A DNA stretch of 26,010 bases from JAPLVB01 sp964353635 (GTDB taxonomy: Archaea; Aenigmatarchaeota; Aenigmatarchaeia; QMZP01): positions 1 to 26,010 of the forward strand of contig CAYGVS010000015.1 in the NCBI GenBank assembly GCA_964353635.1, given 5' to 3'. The translations under genes and the position numbers were made by a program. Below, piece after piece: positions 1 to 7,434 of this stretch (positions within the stretch are counted from its first letter, which is position 1; each line of letters begins with the position of its first letter). Below the pieces are notes generated by a model. It made no database searches. It was not told the DNA's origin and saw only the letters and a list, made by a program, of their open reading frames with translations.

Positions 1-54
1 GTCGCAATTCATCTGATGGCTGAAGCCGCCAGAATTCTTGCTCCAAACGTTTAA
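1..54 (+). CDS. C-terminal end of an unidentified protein (partial)
   Basis: Frame 1 is open from the window edge and gives a 17-residue tail, VAIHLMAEAARILAPNV, before a TAA stop at 52-54. The composition (amphipathic helix, ending PNV) is that of an ordinary enzyme C-terminus. The tail is too short to assign to a family, and an open stretch of this length can occur by chance. The 130 bases after it are AT-rich and contain the likely promoter of the next gene, which fits a gene ending here. Confidence 0.4.
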   Translation, partial: VAIHLMAEAARILAPNV

Positions 55-188
55 AATTTGAAATCGAGTTTCCAGCCAAGTAATATTTTAAATCACAACT
101 ACAAAATGATACCTACTCATGCCTTACATTGCGTGGGTGAGCATAGCCACTACGCTTAATTATTATGTATTGGTTCTAAATCCCTGAT

Positions 189-653
189 ATGAAAAGGATT
201 ATCCTGGCTGGGCTGGCTGTGATTCTGGCCCTGGCCATATTCTTTGCTGTCCTCCCTCCCTACTCAGATAATGGCCAGCCTCTGCAGAACCAGAGCCGTG
301 TGTGCTTCCAGCAGAGCTGCTTTTCTGTGGAGCTTGCTGTCACGCCAGAGCAGCAGTCCTATGGCCTCATGAACAGGACCCACTTGGATGCTGATAAGGG
401 GATGCTTTTTGTCTTCCAGCAGGATGGGGTTTACCCGTTCTGGATGAAGAACACGCTCATTCCGCTGGACATGATATGGATGGATTCTAACGGGACAGTG
501 ATTTTCATAGCTAAGAATGTGCAGCCTTGCGGTATGGGAGAGTGCCCGGCAATAAATCCCGGGAAGAATGCGAGATATGTGCTTGAGGTGAACGGGGGAC
601 TGTCTGATAAGATGGGACTGAAGGTTGGGGATAGTACTTCCATGAAAACCTGA
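189..653 (+). CDS. DUF192 family secreted or membrane-anchored protein
   Basis: This 154-residue protein starts with a basic and hydrophobic segment (residues 1-23) typical of a signal peptide or anchor. The rest matches the DUF192 family: the segment around GLMNRTHLDADKGMLFVF, the core FWMKNTLIPLDMIWMD, the cysteine pair around VQPCGMGEC, and the ending ARYVLEVNGGLSDKMGLKVGD. DUF192 proteins are small beta-barrel domains found outside the membrane in archaea and bacteria, and their biochemical role is unknown. An AT-rich box at about 150-164 lies some 27 bases before the ATG, so the message is probably leaderless. No functional partner is evident next to it. Confidence 0.85.
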   Translation: MKRIILAGLAVILALAIFFAVLPPYSDNGQPLQNQSRVCFQQSCFSVELAVTPEQQSYGLMNRTHLDADKGMLFVFQQDGVYPFWMKNTLIPLDMIWMDSNGTVIFIAKNVQPCGMGECPAINPGKNARYVLEVNGGLSDKMGLKVGDSTSMKT

Positions 654-677
654 AACCCTTAAAAATCTTATTTTCTA

Positions 678-1097
678 ATGTTTTCCATGTATCGGGCCTT
701 AAAGCTTAAAGAACCAGTGATCATGATTTACAGAGATGGAGGACCGCGGGATACTGAAATTGAATACAAAAAAGGCTTTATGGTATACCAGAAGGCCGAG
801 TGTTTCTTCATTGTCGGTGAATATGAGACTTATCAGACAAAGTCCCCTGAAAGGCTTCATGGGACTCCATATTATATCAGCAAAAAAGTAAAAATGGACC
901 TAAGATACATCCCAAAGACGCACGATGATGTTGAAAAGAACCTAATAGATGATGCACTGAGGATGGGAACAAATATCATTGAGGTATCGAATATCAACTT
1001 GATTGATTTGGTAATCAGCAGACATGCAGAGAATTTATACAAGGTGCCGATAACGAATATTTTCTGGGATGAAAGCAGCAAGAGAAAGATTGCATAA
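678..1097 (+). CDS. Hypothetical protein, 139 residues
   Basis: I do not recognise the family. The protein is soluble, with no signal peptide or membrane segment. A beta-rich N-terminal half (roughly residues 12-60) is followed by an alpha/beta C-terminal half. Charged residues are frequent and it has a single cysteine near residue 42. A TATA-like CTTAAAAA at about 656-663 lies just after the DUF192 stop. It sits about 28 bases before the internal ATG at 687, so the leaderless start may be residue 4 (MYRALK) rather than the first ATG at 678. The gene is codirectional with the small gene that follows, but each seems to have its own promoter. Confidence 0.6.
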   Translation: MFSMYRALKLKEPVIMIYRDGGPRDTEIEYKKGFMVYQKAECFFIVGEYETYQTKSPERLHGTPYYISKKVKMDLRYIPKTHDDVEKNLIDDALRMGTNIIEVSNINLIDLVISRHAENLYKVPITNIFWDESSKRKIA

Positions 1098-1137
1098 AGA
1101 ATGGAGTTATTAATTCCCTTTTGGGACAAGATAAAGC

Positions 1138-1299
1138 ATGAAAATAAACGCTGAATGGCATCGCAGGAACAAGATGCCGAAAAATGCGACTTTCGAGCAG
1201 CGAGTGAAGTGGCATAAAGAGCATGCAAAGGAATGTGCATGCAGGCCGATTCCAGAGAAGCTCAAACAGGAGATGAAGAAAAGAAAAATTAAGGCTTGA
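1138..1299 (+). CDS. Small basic hypothetical protein, 53 residues
   Basis: This short reading frame starts MKINAEWHRRNKMPKN and ends KKRKIKA. It is strongly basic, with three tryptophan/histidine-containing segments (EWHRR, VKWHKEHAKE) and a CAC pair near residues 33-35. The composition is that of a real protein, not random sequence. A TATA-like GTTATTAATT lies about 27 bases upstream, giving a leaderless message. The last 11 bases overlap, tail to tail, the end of the leftward gene at 1289-1675. The basic, histidine-rich character could suit nucleic acid or metal binding, but I cannot assign a function. Confidence 0.6.
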   Translation: MKINAEWHRRNKMPKNATFEQRVKWHKEHAKECACRPIPEKLKQEMKKRKIKA

Positions 1300-1675
1300 G
1301 TTTCTCGTATCCGTCAAAATATGCCTTTGCCCCATCCGGATTCAAGACTTCTATGATTTTGAATTTGCCTTTTGTCCAAGGCTTTCCTGCAAGAAGGAAA
1401 TGAGTGACCTCAATAATCATAACGCTTGCTAGAGGTTTTGAAAGGATCTGGCTACCCTTTGTTTCCCTGAGGGGAAGCTCGCCTTCTATCCAGTAATTCC
1501 TCTGGCCTTCCTTGAGAAAATCATAGACTTTTCCCTTCTCAAGCCTCTCCGGGATGCACTCTTCCCGCTTCCTGTTTCCAAGCCTGAATTCCTGAAAATT
1601 CCGGAGGGCAAGGTCAGGATTGAACTCGACTTTGATTCCCATAAGATTTATTCCGAGAGCAGGATTAATATGCAT
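1289..1675 (-). CDS. Hypothetical protein downstream of the glutamate-synthase-like gene
   Basis: This 128-residue protein is the last gene of the leftward operon. Its first ATG lies inside the end of the upstream gene (11-base overlap). An in-frame ATG at 1642 (MGIKVEFNPDLALRNFQ) is an equally good start and would give 117 residues. The sequence is beta-rich, with a motif around GKVYDFLKEGQRNYWIEGELPL and a basic stretch. This weakly recalls small beta-barrel domains of the PUA/ASCH kind, but I would not claim membership. The overlap with the FMN enzyme suggests coordinated expression. Its 3' end runs into the convergent small gene at 1138-1299. Confidence 0.6.
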   Translation of the reverse strand: MHINPALGINLMGIKVEFNPDLALRNFQEFRLGNRKREECIPERLEKGKVYDFLKEGQRNYWIEGELPLRETKGSQILSKPLASVMIIEVTHFLLAGKPWTKGKFKIIEVLNPDGAKAYFDGYEKLKP

Positions 1676-3161
1676 TGCCTTTAAGCCATTGCGTTCCAGT
1701 GATCTCGGCCATATCGTTCTTCATTGAGACAAGGTCCTCTGAGTCCAGCTTCCGGACGTCATTCTTTCCGCATATGCGGACGAAACCTGCTATTTCTTCT
1801 GTGACAACTCGGAGCCAGTTGGAAAGCCTTTCTATGCCCTTCTGGACATTGAGCTGGATGGTAAGGGCAGGATTGTGCGTTGTCACTCCTGTAGGGCAGA
1901 GGCCTGTGTGGCATATTCTGTACTGCTCGCAGTTGATTGCTATAAGTGCCGCTGTCCCAGTATAAATGGCATCAGCACCAAGGGCAAGGCATTTTGCAAA
2001 ATCCGCTGATGTGCGGAGGTTCCCGCCTGCTATCAAAGTGATTTTATTCCGGACTCCAAGCTTCTGAAGGTATTTATGCGCGCGGGGAATTGCCGCAAAA
2101 ATTGGAATTCCCACATTGTCCCTTACGTAAGCGTCAGTGGCTCCTGTCCCTCCTCCGAAGCCGTCAAGAGCAATGAAATCCACACCTGCATCAGCCAGAA
2201 CCTGGATGTCTTTTTCAATGTTTCCGCAGCCGATTTTGGCGCCTATGGGAACTCCTCCTGTCAGTTTCCTGAGGTAGGTAACCTTTTGAGTGATTTGCTG
2301 GGGGGTAATCATATCTTTATGGTGAGCTGGAGAGTAAGCGCCTTCACCTTGCTCTAGGCCCCGCAATTCTGCAACTTCAGGAGACATTTTCTCTGCTGGA
2401 AGGTAGCTGCCCTTGCCAGGATAAGCACCTTGGCCGAAGCGTATCTCTATGGCAGCGGCTTTCTTTAACTTGTCTTCAGATATACCGAAACGTCCGGTTG
2501 CGTATTGAGCTATCATTAGCTTTGAGTACGGAAGCTCTTCATTCAAGATGCCACCTTCCCCTGTATTAAAGCCCATCTTCAGCCTCGCGCAAGTCTGGGA
2601 AATGACAAGGCGCACATTCTTGGAGACAGCGCCATAGCTGAGGCCTGAAATCATGATAGGTGATGAAATTAATAGAGGCTTCTTGGCTGAAGGACCTATC
2701 ACAACCTCTGTGCTGACTTTCTCCTCTTTATTCAAGGGGATTTTGGAAACCTGCGCAGGGATAAAATGAAGATCATCAAGAGAGAAGGGAAGGCGCTTTC
2801 GTGAGCCCATGGAGGCGATAATGCTTCTTCCTGATGCTGCAATCTGCTTTATGTCTGCTACCTGCTTGTAGAACTCCGGTTCCTCTGATGAGGATTTCTT
2901 TCGCATCAAGACCCCTGGCCTAGCTTCCTCTTTCTCGCAATAGTAAAGCCCTTCAAGCTTGTTCTCGCTAAACACGAGGCAGGCCTGGCATAAGCATCCT
3001 GCTGCATTGACATCACACCTGCTCTTACCAACCTTTGGGGAGCAATAAAGCAGCTCACCTTTGCACCCATTTGGATAGCTGGGGCATTGCGGGCACACGC
3101 ATTTCTTCCTGTTCTCAGGGCTGTCTTTGACTTCCATCATCTCATCGCAAGCTAATTTCAA
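1665..3161 (-). CDS. DUF2769 - glutamate synthase FMN/Fe-S domain fusion protein
   Basis: This 498-residue protein has two parts. Residues 21-75 are cysteine-rich (CVCPQCPSYPNGC, GCLCQACLVF, YYC) in the pattern of DUF2769. Residues about 125-490 are the FMN-binding alpha/beta-barrel domain of glutamate synthase, with SPIMISGLSYGAVS, the glycine-rich flavin region DGFGGGTGA (333-341) and a C-x5-C-x4-C signature (C411, C417, C422) like that of the 3Fe-4S cluster of glutamate synthase. The amidotransferase domain is absent, as in archaeal split glutamate synthases (GltB2-like). Without a GltB1 partner here, its real substrate is uncertain. Translation begins with TTG overlapping the stop of the previous gene by four bases, so the two are coupled. 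Confidence 0.85.
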   Translation of the reverse strand: MKLACDEMMEVKDSPENRKKCVCPQCPSYPNGCKGELLYCSPKVGKSRCDVNAAGCLCQACLVFSENKLEGLYYCEKEEARPGVLMRKKSSSEEPEFYKQVADIKQIAASGRSIIASMGSRKRLPFSLDDLHFIPAQVSKIPLNKEEKVSTEVVIGPSAKKPLLISSPIMISGLSYGAVSKNVRLVISQTCARLKMGFNTGEGGILNEELPYSKLMIAQYATGRFGISEDKLKKAAAIEIRFGQGAYPGKGSYLPAEKMSPEVAELRGLEQGEGAYSPAHHKDMITPQQITQKVTYLRKLTGGVPIGAKIGCGNIEKDIQVLADAGVDFIALDGFGGGTGATDAYVRDNVGIPIFAAIPRAHKYLQKLGVRNKITLIAGGNLRTSADFAKCLALGADAIYTGTAALIAINCEQYRICHTGLCPTGVTTHNPALTIQLNVQKGIERLSNWLRVVTEEIAGFVRICGKNDVRKLDSEDLVSMKNDMAEITGTQWLKGNAY

Positions 3162-3454
3162 TCTGCTGCGCCATCACGGCAGAAATGCAGGGTTGGCTTT
3201 GCAGCAGCAAGCTTGAACCTGTGCCAAACGGGGCAGCTCCCGCAGATGCACATCTGGTTCAGCTCAAGGTCCTTGCATGCAGCCTTGCCGCTAGAGCAAT
3301 ATAGCCTTGAAACATCCTGCGGCTTTGGCATAGGCAGTTTTTTAGAGGATTTTTCCTTTTCCCTTGAGCATGCGCTTCTTATCTGGACTGGGCACATGTT
3401 ACAGATGCATTCCTTGACGCTGCCTGAAGCGAATGGCACCTTCGAATTGGCCAT
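3158..3454 (-). CDS. Cysteine-rich DUF2769 protein
   Basis: This 98-residue protein contains ten cysteines in the same pattern as the N-terminal part of the next gene: CICNMCPV, LYCSSGKAAC, MCICGSCPVWH and HFC. I read it as one or two DUF2769 units; the family is largely archaeal and likely binds metal or Fe-S. The first gene of the leftward operon, it overlaps the FMN enzyme by four bases. The simplest idea is that it is an electron-transfer or cofactor partner of that enzyme, which carries its own copy of the module. A TATA-like TTATATAAC lies about 20 bases upstream, so the message is probably leaderless. Confidence 0.8.
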   Translation of the reverse strand: MANSKVPFASGSVKECICNMCPVQIRSACSREKEKSSKKLPMPKPQDVSRLYCSSGKAACKDLELNQMCICGSCPVWHRFKLAAAKPTLHFCRDGAAD

Positions 3455-3523
3455 AGGATAATTTGGGGTTTGTTATATAAGGCTCTTTTGGTCTGAATCA
3501 GGGGTTCCAATAGGGCCGATAGC

Positions 3524-3730
3524 TTTATATATAACAGCGTTATAATATTAACATCAACTGCTAAGAAGGCAGAAAAGGCCTTCAAAGCAGCTTCTCAATG
3601 AATATTCCAAACCCCTCTCAGGCAGTCCTGGGAAATCCGGGGCTGCCTCATTTTTTATGATAAAAGCAGCTTCGAAAGAAGCGCATGACACCCTGTACAT
3701 AAGGGTGAAAGCAGTGAGGAGGTGAGCGGT
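3524..3730 (+). promoter_or_regulatory. Promoter and long structured 5' leader of the DUF1059 gene
   Basis: A TATA box (TTTATATA, 3524-3531) predicts a start near 3553, leaving a leader of about 180 bases, unusual in this mostly leaderless window. It contains three hairpins: GAAGGC/GCCTTC (3565-3570 with 3578-3583); AGGCAG/CTGCCT (3620-3625 with 3643-3648), followed shortly by six Ts (3651-3656); and GCTTC-GAAA-GAAGC (3669-3682). A 22-codon frame (3657-3725) ends inside the strong ribosome binding site GAGGTGA of the DUF1059 gene. The hairpin plus T-run looks like a terminator. A second AT-rich box at about 3540-3552 could shorten the leader. Confidence 0.45.
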
Positions 3731-3892
3731 ATGGAAGGATTGAAAAGCATCAGTTGCGACCCTGCATGCGGATTCATGGTGCGAAGCCATGACGGTAAGG
3801 AAGTCATGGAATTGGCCAAGACGCATGTCAAGAAGGCGCACAAGATGAACACGACGGATGCAGAGCTCAAGAAAATGATGAAATCCGAGTGA
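3731..3892 (+). CDS. DUF1059 small protein
   Basis: This 53-residue protein reads MEGLKSISCDPACGFMVRSH at its start, followed by DGKEVMELAKTHVKKAHKM. It matches the DUF1059 family in length and in the CDPACGF and AKTHVKKAHKM motifs. The family is described as small proteins that may bind metal through the conserved cysteines (C9, C13) and histidines; no reaction is known. The ATG has a very strong ribosome binding site (GAGGTGA) five bases upstream. The gene sits at the head of a rightward group of small stress-type proteins. Confidence 0.8.
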   Translation: MEGLKSISCDPACGFMVRSHDGKEVMELAKTHVKKAHKMNTTDAELKKMMKSE

Positions 3893-3967
3893 AGCGTTCG
3901 GGGAAAGATTTTTGTTTGAAAACTTTGTTTTTATAAATTTGGCCCAAGCTGGCCTAAGGAGGATGGC

Positions 3968-4096
3968 ATGAACACATCAATAAACTGCTGCCCAGATTGC
4001 CTTGGTGAGAGGAAGATCTGGGACTATTCAAATGACGAGGAGCCATCCTTCGAGTATTGCGGGCTCTGTGAGGGCAACAACACAATAAACGCATGA
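3968..4096 (+). CDS. Double-CXXC zinc-ribbon-like mini-protein
   Basis: This 42-residue protein has two metal knuckles, CCPDC near residue 7-11 and CGLC near residue 33-36, separated by an acidic segment (DYSNDEEPS). That is the layout of a one-domain zinc ribbon or rubredoxin-like fold. An AGGAGG ribosome binding site precedes the ATG, and a TATA-like TTTTATAAATTT lies upstream near 3929-3940. The next gene starts 22 bases downstream, so the pair is probably one transcript. No family name can be given with confidence. Confidence 0.65.
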   Translation: MNTSINCCPDCLGERKIWDYSNDEEPSFEYCGLCEGNNTINA

Positions 4097-4118
4097 TATA
4101 TTGAAAAGAGGTGATTTT

Positions 4119-4541
4119 ATGGCACAAATGGTAATGATGAACAAGGAAGGAGTGACGAGGGAACAGGTCTATCAGGACATCAAGAACACGCTCGGCCTTG
4201 TCCCGAGCTTCTTCAAGACATTGCCTGATTCCAGCCTTGAATTGGAGTGGATGCTAATGAAAAAGGTGCAGATGGAGCCAGGCGCAATACCGAACAAATA
4301 CCGTGAGCTCATAGGCCTTGGCATTTCCGCTGTATCAAAATGCAAATATTGCACGCTCTTCCACACGGAGATGGCGAAGCTCAACGGAGCTACGGACGCA
4401 GAGATAGAGGATGCAGTGCATTTTGCCAAATCCAATGCAGGCTGGAGCGCTTATCTAAATGGCATGCAGACAGATTTCGAGCAGTTCAAAAAAGAGATTA
4501 AACAGATGGCTGAGCACGCACGCATGCAGATGAGGAAATAG
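4119..4541 (+). CDS. Carboxymuconolactone decarboxylase / AhpD-like protein
   Basis: This 140-residue protein has the AhpD-fold signature CKYCTLFHTEMAK (C75, C78, H82 from this start). In AhpD-type proteins the two cysteines and the histidine form a peroxidase or disulfide-reductase centre. The upstream helix RELIGLGISAVSK is also typical. The reading frame is open to a TTG at 4101. I chose the ATG at 4119 because a good ribosome binding site, GAGGTGA, ends five bases before it. It lies close behind a small CXXC protein and before a VOC protein, suggesting thiol or peroxide chemistry, but the exact substrate is unknown. Confidence 0.85.
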   Translation: MAQMVMMNKEGVTREQVYQDIKNTLGLVPSFFKTLPDSSLELEWMLMKKVQMEPGAIPNKYRELIGLGISAVSKCKYCTLFHTEMAKLNGATDAEIEDAVHFAKSNAGWSAYLNGMQTDFEQFKKEIKQMAEHARMQMRK

Positions 4542-4577
4542 GCAATGATAGAGTTATATGCAATAGCCGGCAGCAAG

Positions 4578-4623
4578 ACCTGGAAGCAGGCATAGTTTGC
4601 CATTATTTAGTAAGCTTCCAGGT
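4578..4623. repeat. Perfect 10-base inverted repeat between two genes
   Basis: ACCTGGAAGC at 4578-4587 is perfectly complementary to GCTTCCAGGT at 4614-4623, with 26 bases between. A second weaker pairing is possible between the flanks, for example CCGGCAGCAAG on the left and CTGCTGGC on the right. There is no T-run directly after it, so it is not a clear terminator. It lies in the 121-base gap between the AhpD-like and VOC genes and may form an RNA hairpin that shields or separates the two messages. Confidence 0.55.
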
Positions 4624-4662
4624 AGCCTGCTGGCAAATTGCTTTGAATAAAGAGATGGTATT

Positions 4663-5052
4663 ATGAACGGAGTAGTTCATTTCGAGATACCCGCGGACAA
4701 CTTGAAGCGGGCAAACAGGTTCTACAGCACAGTATTCGGATGGAAGGTGGAGCCGGCTAAAGGAATGGAGGACCAATATCACATGGCGATCACGACAGAA
4801 ATGGACAAGAACAGGATGCCAAAGAATCCAGGTGCCATAAACGGCGGGCTGATGACGAAGGAAGGCCCTGGAAGCGACTATCCTGTGATAGTGATAGACG
4901 TACCGTCGCTGGATGAGTCTGTAAAGAAGGTCCAGAAGGCAGGCGGAAAAGTCGTCATGGAGAAGCAGAAGGTCATGGACATGGGCTGGTACGTGCGCGT
5001 CAAGGACACGGAAGGCAATGTGATAGGGATATGGGAGACCATCAAAAGGTAA
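4663..5052 (+). CDS. VOC superfamily (glyoxalase/bleomycin resistance-type) protein
   Basis: This 129-residue protein forms two beta-alpha-beta-beta-beta units: VVHFEIPADNLKRANRFYSTVFGW at the start, then a second unit from about residue 73 ending GNVIGIWE. H6 and E125 occupy the usual metal-ligand positions of the VOC fold. The superfamily includes glyoxalases, dioxygenases and antibiotic-binding proteins, and this sequence does not decide between them. The gene ends four bases from the stop of the convergent HerA gene. Its neighbours suggest a role in detoxifying small molecules. Confidence 0.85.
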   Translation: MNGVVHFEIPADNLKRANRFYSTVFGWKVEPAKGMEDQYHMAITTEMDKNRMPKNPGAINGGLMTKEGPGSDYPVIVIDVPSLDESVKKVQKAGGKVVMEKQKVMDMGWYVRVKDTEGNVIGIWETIKR

Positions 5053-5056
5053 TCTC

Positions 5057-6910
5057 TCATATCCTGTCCCTCACAGCCTCCGTCGCCTCATTGTCAATCC
5101 TCTGGGATATGGCATCCACAAGGATCTTCTTCCCTTTCTTCTTGACAAGCCAATAGGGATAGAAGGCAACCTCAAAGCTTCCCTGGTCCACCAGCTTCCA
5201 TGGTGATAGCAGCTTCTTCAGGGCATCCTGATGGAAAGACGGCTCCAGCGCCAACCCCGGCGAGGCTGCTTCCGACAGCTCCCTCTTAATGGAAGCTACA
5301 TGCCTGGGCATCCTTTTAGGGAAGGGGACCCTTTCAATAAGCCCCTCGTTCTCAAGGATAAGCGAACCTGTGATGCCATCAACATAGACGGGTGTTTTTT
5401 TGAGGCCGGTGACCTTCCAAAGCGGATACTTAAGCAAATCCACGGCATCAGTGCCTCTGTAATGGAAGAGAATCTCGTCCTTGGAGATCTTGGGCTGGAA
5501 CATCTTCACAGGTGCAGCATTACCGCTTTCCTCTTCCCCCACAAACCTCTGCTGCATCTTGACATTGTCCCCTCCATGCTCGCTCCTACGTATCCTGATG
5601 TCCACTATCAGGGGCTGGTCAGTTATACCCACAATCATGGCAACTCCAACAGGCAGGTCCCTGATTTCCTCTTTTACGCCAATGCCCATTCCCTCCACAG
5701 ATTCCGATATGGCGTTAAGGTCATTAGGATTGGTCACCTTTAGGATTATTTGCGTATTGCACTGAGATAGCACGTTCTTGTCCACCCTTGCAGGCCTTTG
5801 CGAAACCACCATCATACCCATGCCGAATTTTCTGCCTTCGCTGGCAATGGTCCTGAGTATCTTGGAGCTCGCGACCTCCCCGAACCCCCTTTCAGGGCAG
5901 AAGTTATGCGCCTCCTCAACCACGAAAAGGAATGGAGGAATCTTGCCGCGCTTCCTTGCGGAGAACAGCTCCTCAGCCAGCTTCATGCACACCATCTGCT
6001 GTATCTCAGGCCTGGCCTCCTTCAGGTCCACTATGCTTATCATCCCGTCCTGCACCAGCTCCTCCGGCTCTGTCGGCTTTGTGGAGAACATGTTCGTCTT
6101 CACCAGGAACTCCAGCGAAGACAAGAGGGACCACTTGGCCTGGGACTTGCTCTTAGAGATTTCATCCATCACATCAGAGAGCGAATACTCATGGCTATCC
6201 AGCTTCTTCACAGCTGAATAGAGCAGGGCCTTCTGGTTTGCAGGGAGCTTGGCAGGCAGTATCTGCATTATCTCCTCTGCGCCAAGCCTGGAATCCAGCT
6301 TTATCTCCTTACCCGTCCTGAAGCCGAACATTTGTACCTGGCTCTTGTATGACTTGGGCTCCACCTCAAACCTCTGCATGAACTTCCTCTCAGCCGCCTT
6401 TGTGTTTGCATTCTGGAGCGTGAAATATTCCCCGTGCGGGTCAATGACCACGGCCGGGATCCTGTGCTCGGCTAACTCTTCCATTATCACCCCTGTGAGG
6501 TAGCTCTTTCCCGTGCCCGTCTTCGCAAGGACTGATATGTGCTTCTTGACAAGATCGTCAAGAGGCAGCCTGACCTTGAGGTCGTAGCCGTCAAGCAGCC
6601 CTAAGTAAGCGCCAGAATCCTTCAGACCAATTGCATCCCTGATGAATTTGGTCTCGGCTGTGAACACCGGGCTGCCTGGAGCGAACGGCACATTGGGAGT
6701 CTTCAGAAAACCCCTGCTGTCCCTGAAACCTATCACGCCCGCCTCGGCCCTTGTCCTCTCCCCGGATGTGCTTATCCTGTCTATGCTCGCCAGCACCCAG
6801 TTCCCTTCAGGGTCCTTCGTAGTGATGTAATCGGTCTTGCGCACCCTGCTCTCAGCGTCAAAGCCGAAGCTCCGCGTGGTCGTCTTCCCTGAGATAGTGC
6901 CAATTTGCAT
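5057..6910 (-). CDS. HerA-like DNA-translocating ATPase
   Basis: From the ATG at 6910 the protein has 617 residues, beginning MQIGTISGKTTTRSFGF. An N-terminal beta-barrel region is followed by a RecA-like core: Walker A AKTGTGKS (129-136), IDPHGEY (156-162), Walker B FLFVVEEAH (327-335) and SQRPARVDKNVLSQCNT (sensor region, 370-386). HerA proteins form hexamers that pump DNA, normally with the nuclease NurA in end resection alongside Mre11-Rad50. None of these partners is in the window, so this may be a stand-alone HerA paralogue. The frame stays open to 7090, but that extension would cover the divergent gene and its promoter, so I reject it. Confidence 0.85.
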   Translation of the reverse strand: MQIGTISGKTTTRSFGFDAESRVRKTDYITTKDPEGNWVLASIDRISTSGERTRAEAGVIGFRDSRGFLKTPNVPFAPGSPVFTAETKFIRDAIGLKDSGAYLGLLDGYDLKVRLPLDDLVKKHISVLAKTGTGKSYLTGVIMEELAEHRIPAVVIDPHGEYFTLQNANTKAAERKFMQRFEVEPKSYKSQVQMFGFRTGKEIKLDSRLGAEEIMQILPAKLPANQKALLYSAVKKLDSHEYSLSDVMDEISKSKSQAKWSLLSSLEFLVKTNMFSTKPTEPEELVQDGMISIVDLKEARPEIQQMVCMKLAEELFSARKRGKIPPFLFVVEEAHNFCPERGFGEVASSKILRTIASEGRKFGMGMMVVSQRPARVDKNVLSQCNTQIILKVTNPNDLNAISESVEGMGIGVKEEIRDLPVGVAMIVGITDQPLIVDIRIRRSEHGGDNVKMQQRFVGEEESGNAAPVKMFQPKISKDEILFHYRGTDAVDLLKYPLWKVTGLKKTPVYVDGITGSLILENEGLIERVPFPKRMPRHVASIKRELSEAASPGLALEPSFHQDALKKLLSPWKLVDQGSFEVAFYPYWLVKKKGKKILVDAISQRIDNEATEAVRDRI

Positions 6911-6986
6911 GATTATCCCAGAATAATATTGTCCGGGAAGCTTAAAAGAAACCCGAATATATAAGACTGTCCCACGAATTATAATC
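6911..6986. promoter_or_regulatory. Divergent promoter region between HerA and a hypothetical gene
   Basis: The 76-base gap contains TATATAAG at about 6958-6965, about 26 bases before the rightward ATG at 6987, which fits a leaderless start. In the other direction the same AT-rich block lies about 45-50 bases from the HerA start, with AATATTATTC nearer to it. The two genes may share this region. Confidence 0.5.
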
Positions 6987-7388
6987 ATGGCGGAAAAGAA
7001 GAAAAAATCCTCAGAAGATGCGGTAGAGGAAAAACTTAAATCTGATATGGCAAGGGTTTTCCATCTGTTGCCTGAAAGGTATGTAGACAAAAATAAAGTT
7101 TTTGGTAATCCAGCGGCCTATCTCAAAAACGCAGACGAGCTGATGGCAAACGCATGCAAACCAAGAGGAACAGGCCCGGCAGGCTGCTTCCAGGCTTTGG
7201 CCAAAATCAAAGAGGCGCAATCAGTGGCCGAAAAACAGAAAGTTGCCAATACAGATTTCTACAGGATTTTAGATGAAGAAGTAGCGAAATGCAGAGATTT
7301 GATTCCTGATAAGCCGATCTACGCCACAGCAGCCAAAGCCTTTGAGGAGTTTAGGCAGCAAAACAGCAAAAAAATCACTTACCATTGA
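6987..7388 (+). CDS. Hypothetical helical protein, 133 residues
   Basis: I do not recognise this family. The N-terminus is very lysine-rich (MAEKKKKSSEDAVEEKLK) and the rest is predicted helical by composition. It has three cysteines, in NACKPRGTG, GCF and AKCRDL. There is no signal peptide or membrane segment. Its coding DNA uses many AAA and AT-ending codons compared with the HerA gene beside it, which can indicate a recent arrival or simply a low-expression gene. It is followed after 46 bases by another AT-rich unknown gene in the same direction. Confidence 0.6.
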   Translation: MAEKKKKSSEDAVEEKLKSDMARVFHLLPERYVDKNKVFGNPAAYLKNADELMANACKPRGTGPAGCFQALAKIKEAQSVAEKQKVANTDFYRILDEEVAKCRDLIPDKPIYATAAKAFEEFRQQNSKKITYH

Positions 7389-7434
7389 TGATTTTTTAAT
7401 GAGGTCGCTCCTAGGTGGTTAATTCGGGGATAAC

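Noticed and set aside
6911..7090. Sixty-residue N-terminal extension of the HerA protein
   Set aside because: It would overlap the divergent gene and its TATA box, and its sequence is unlike the conserved HerA N-terminus that begins at 6910.
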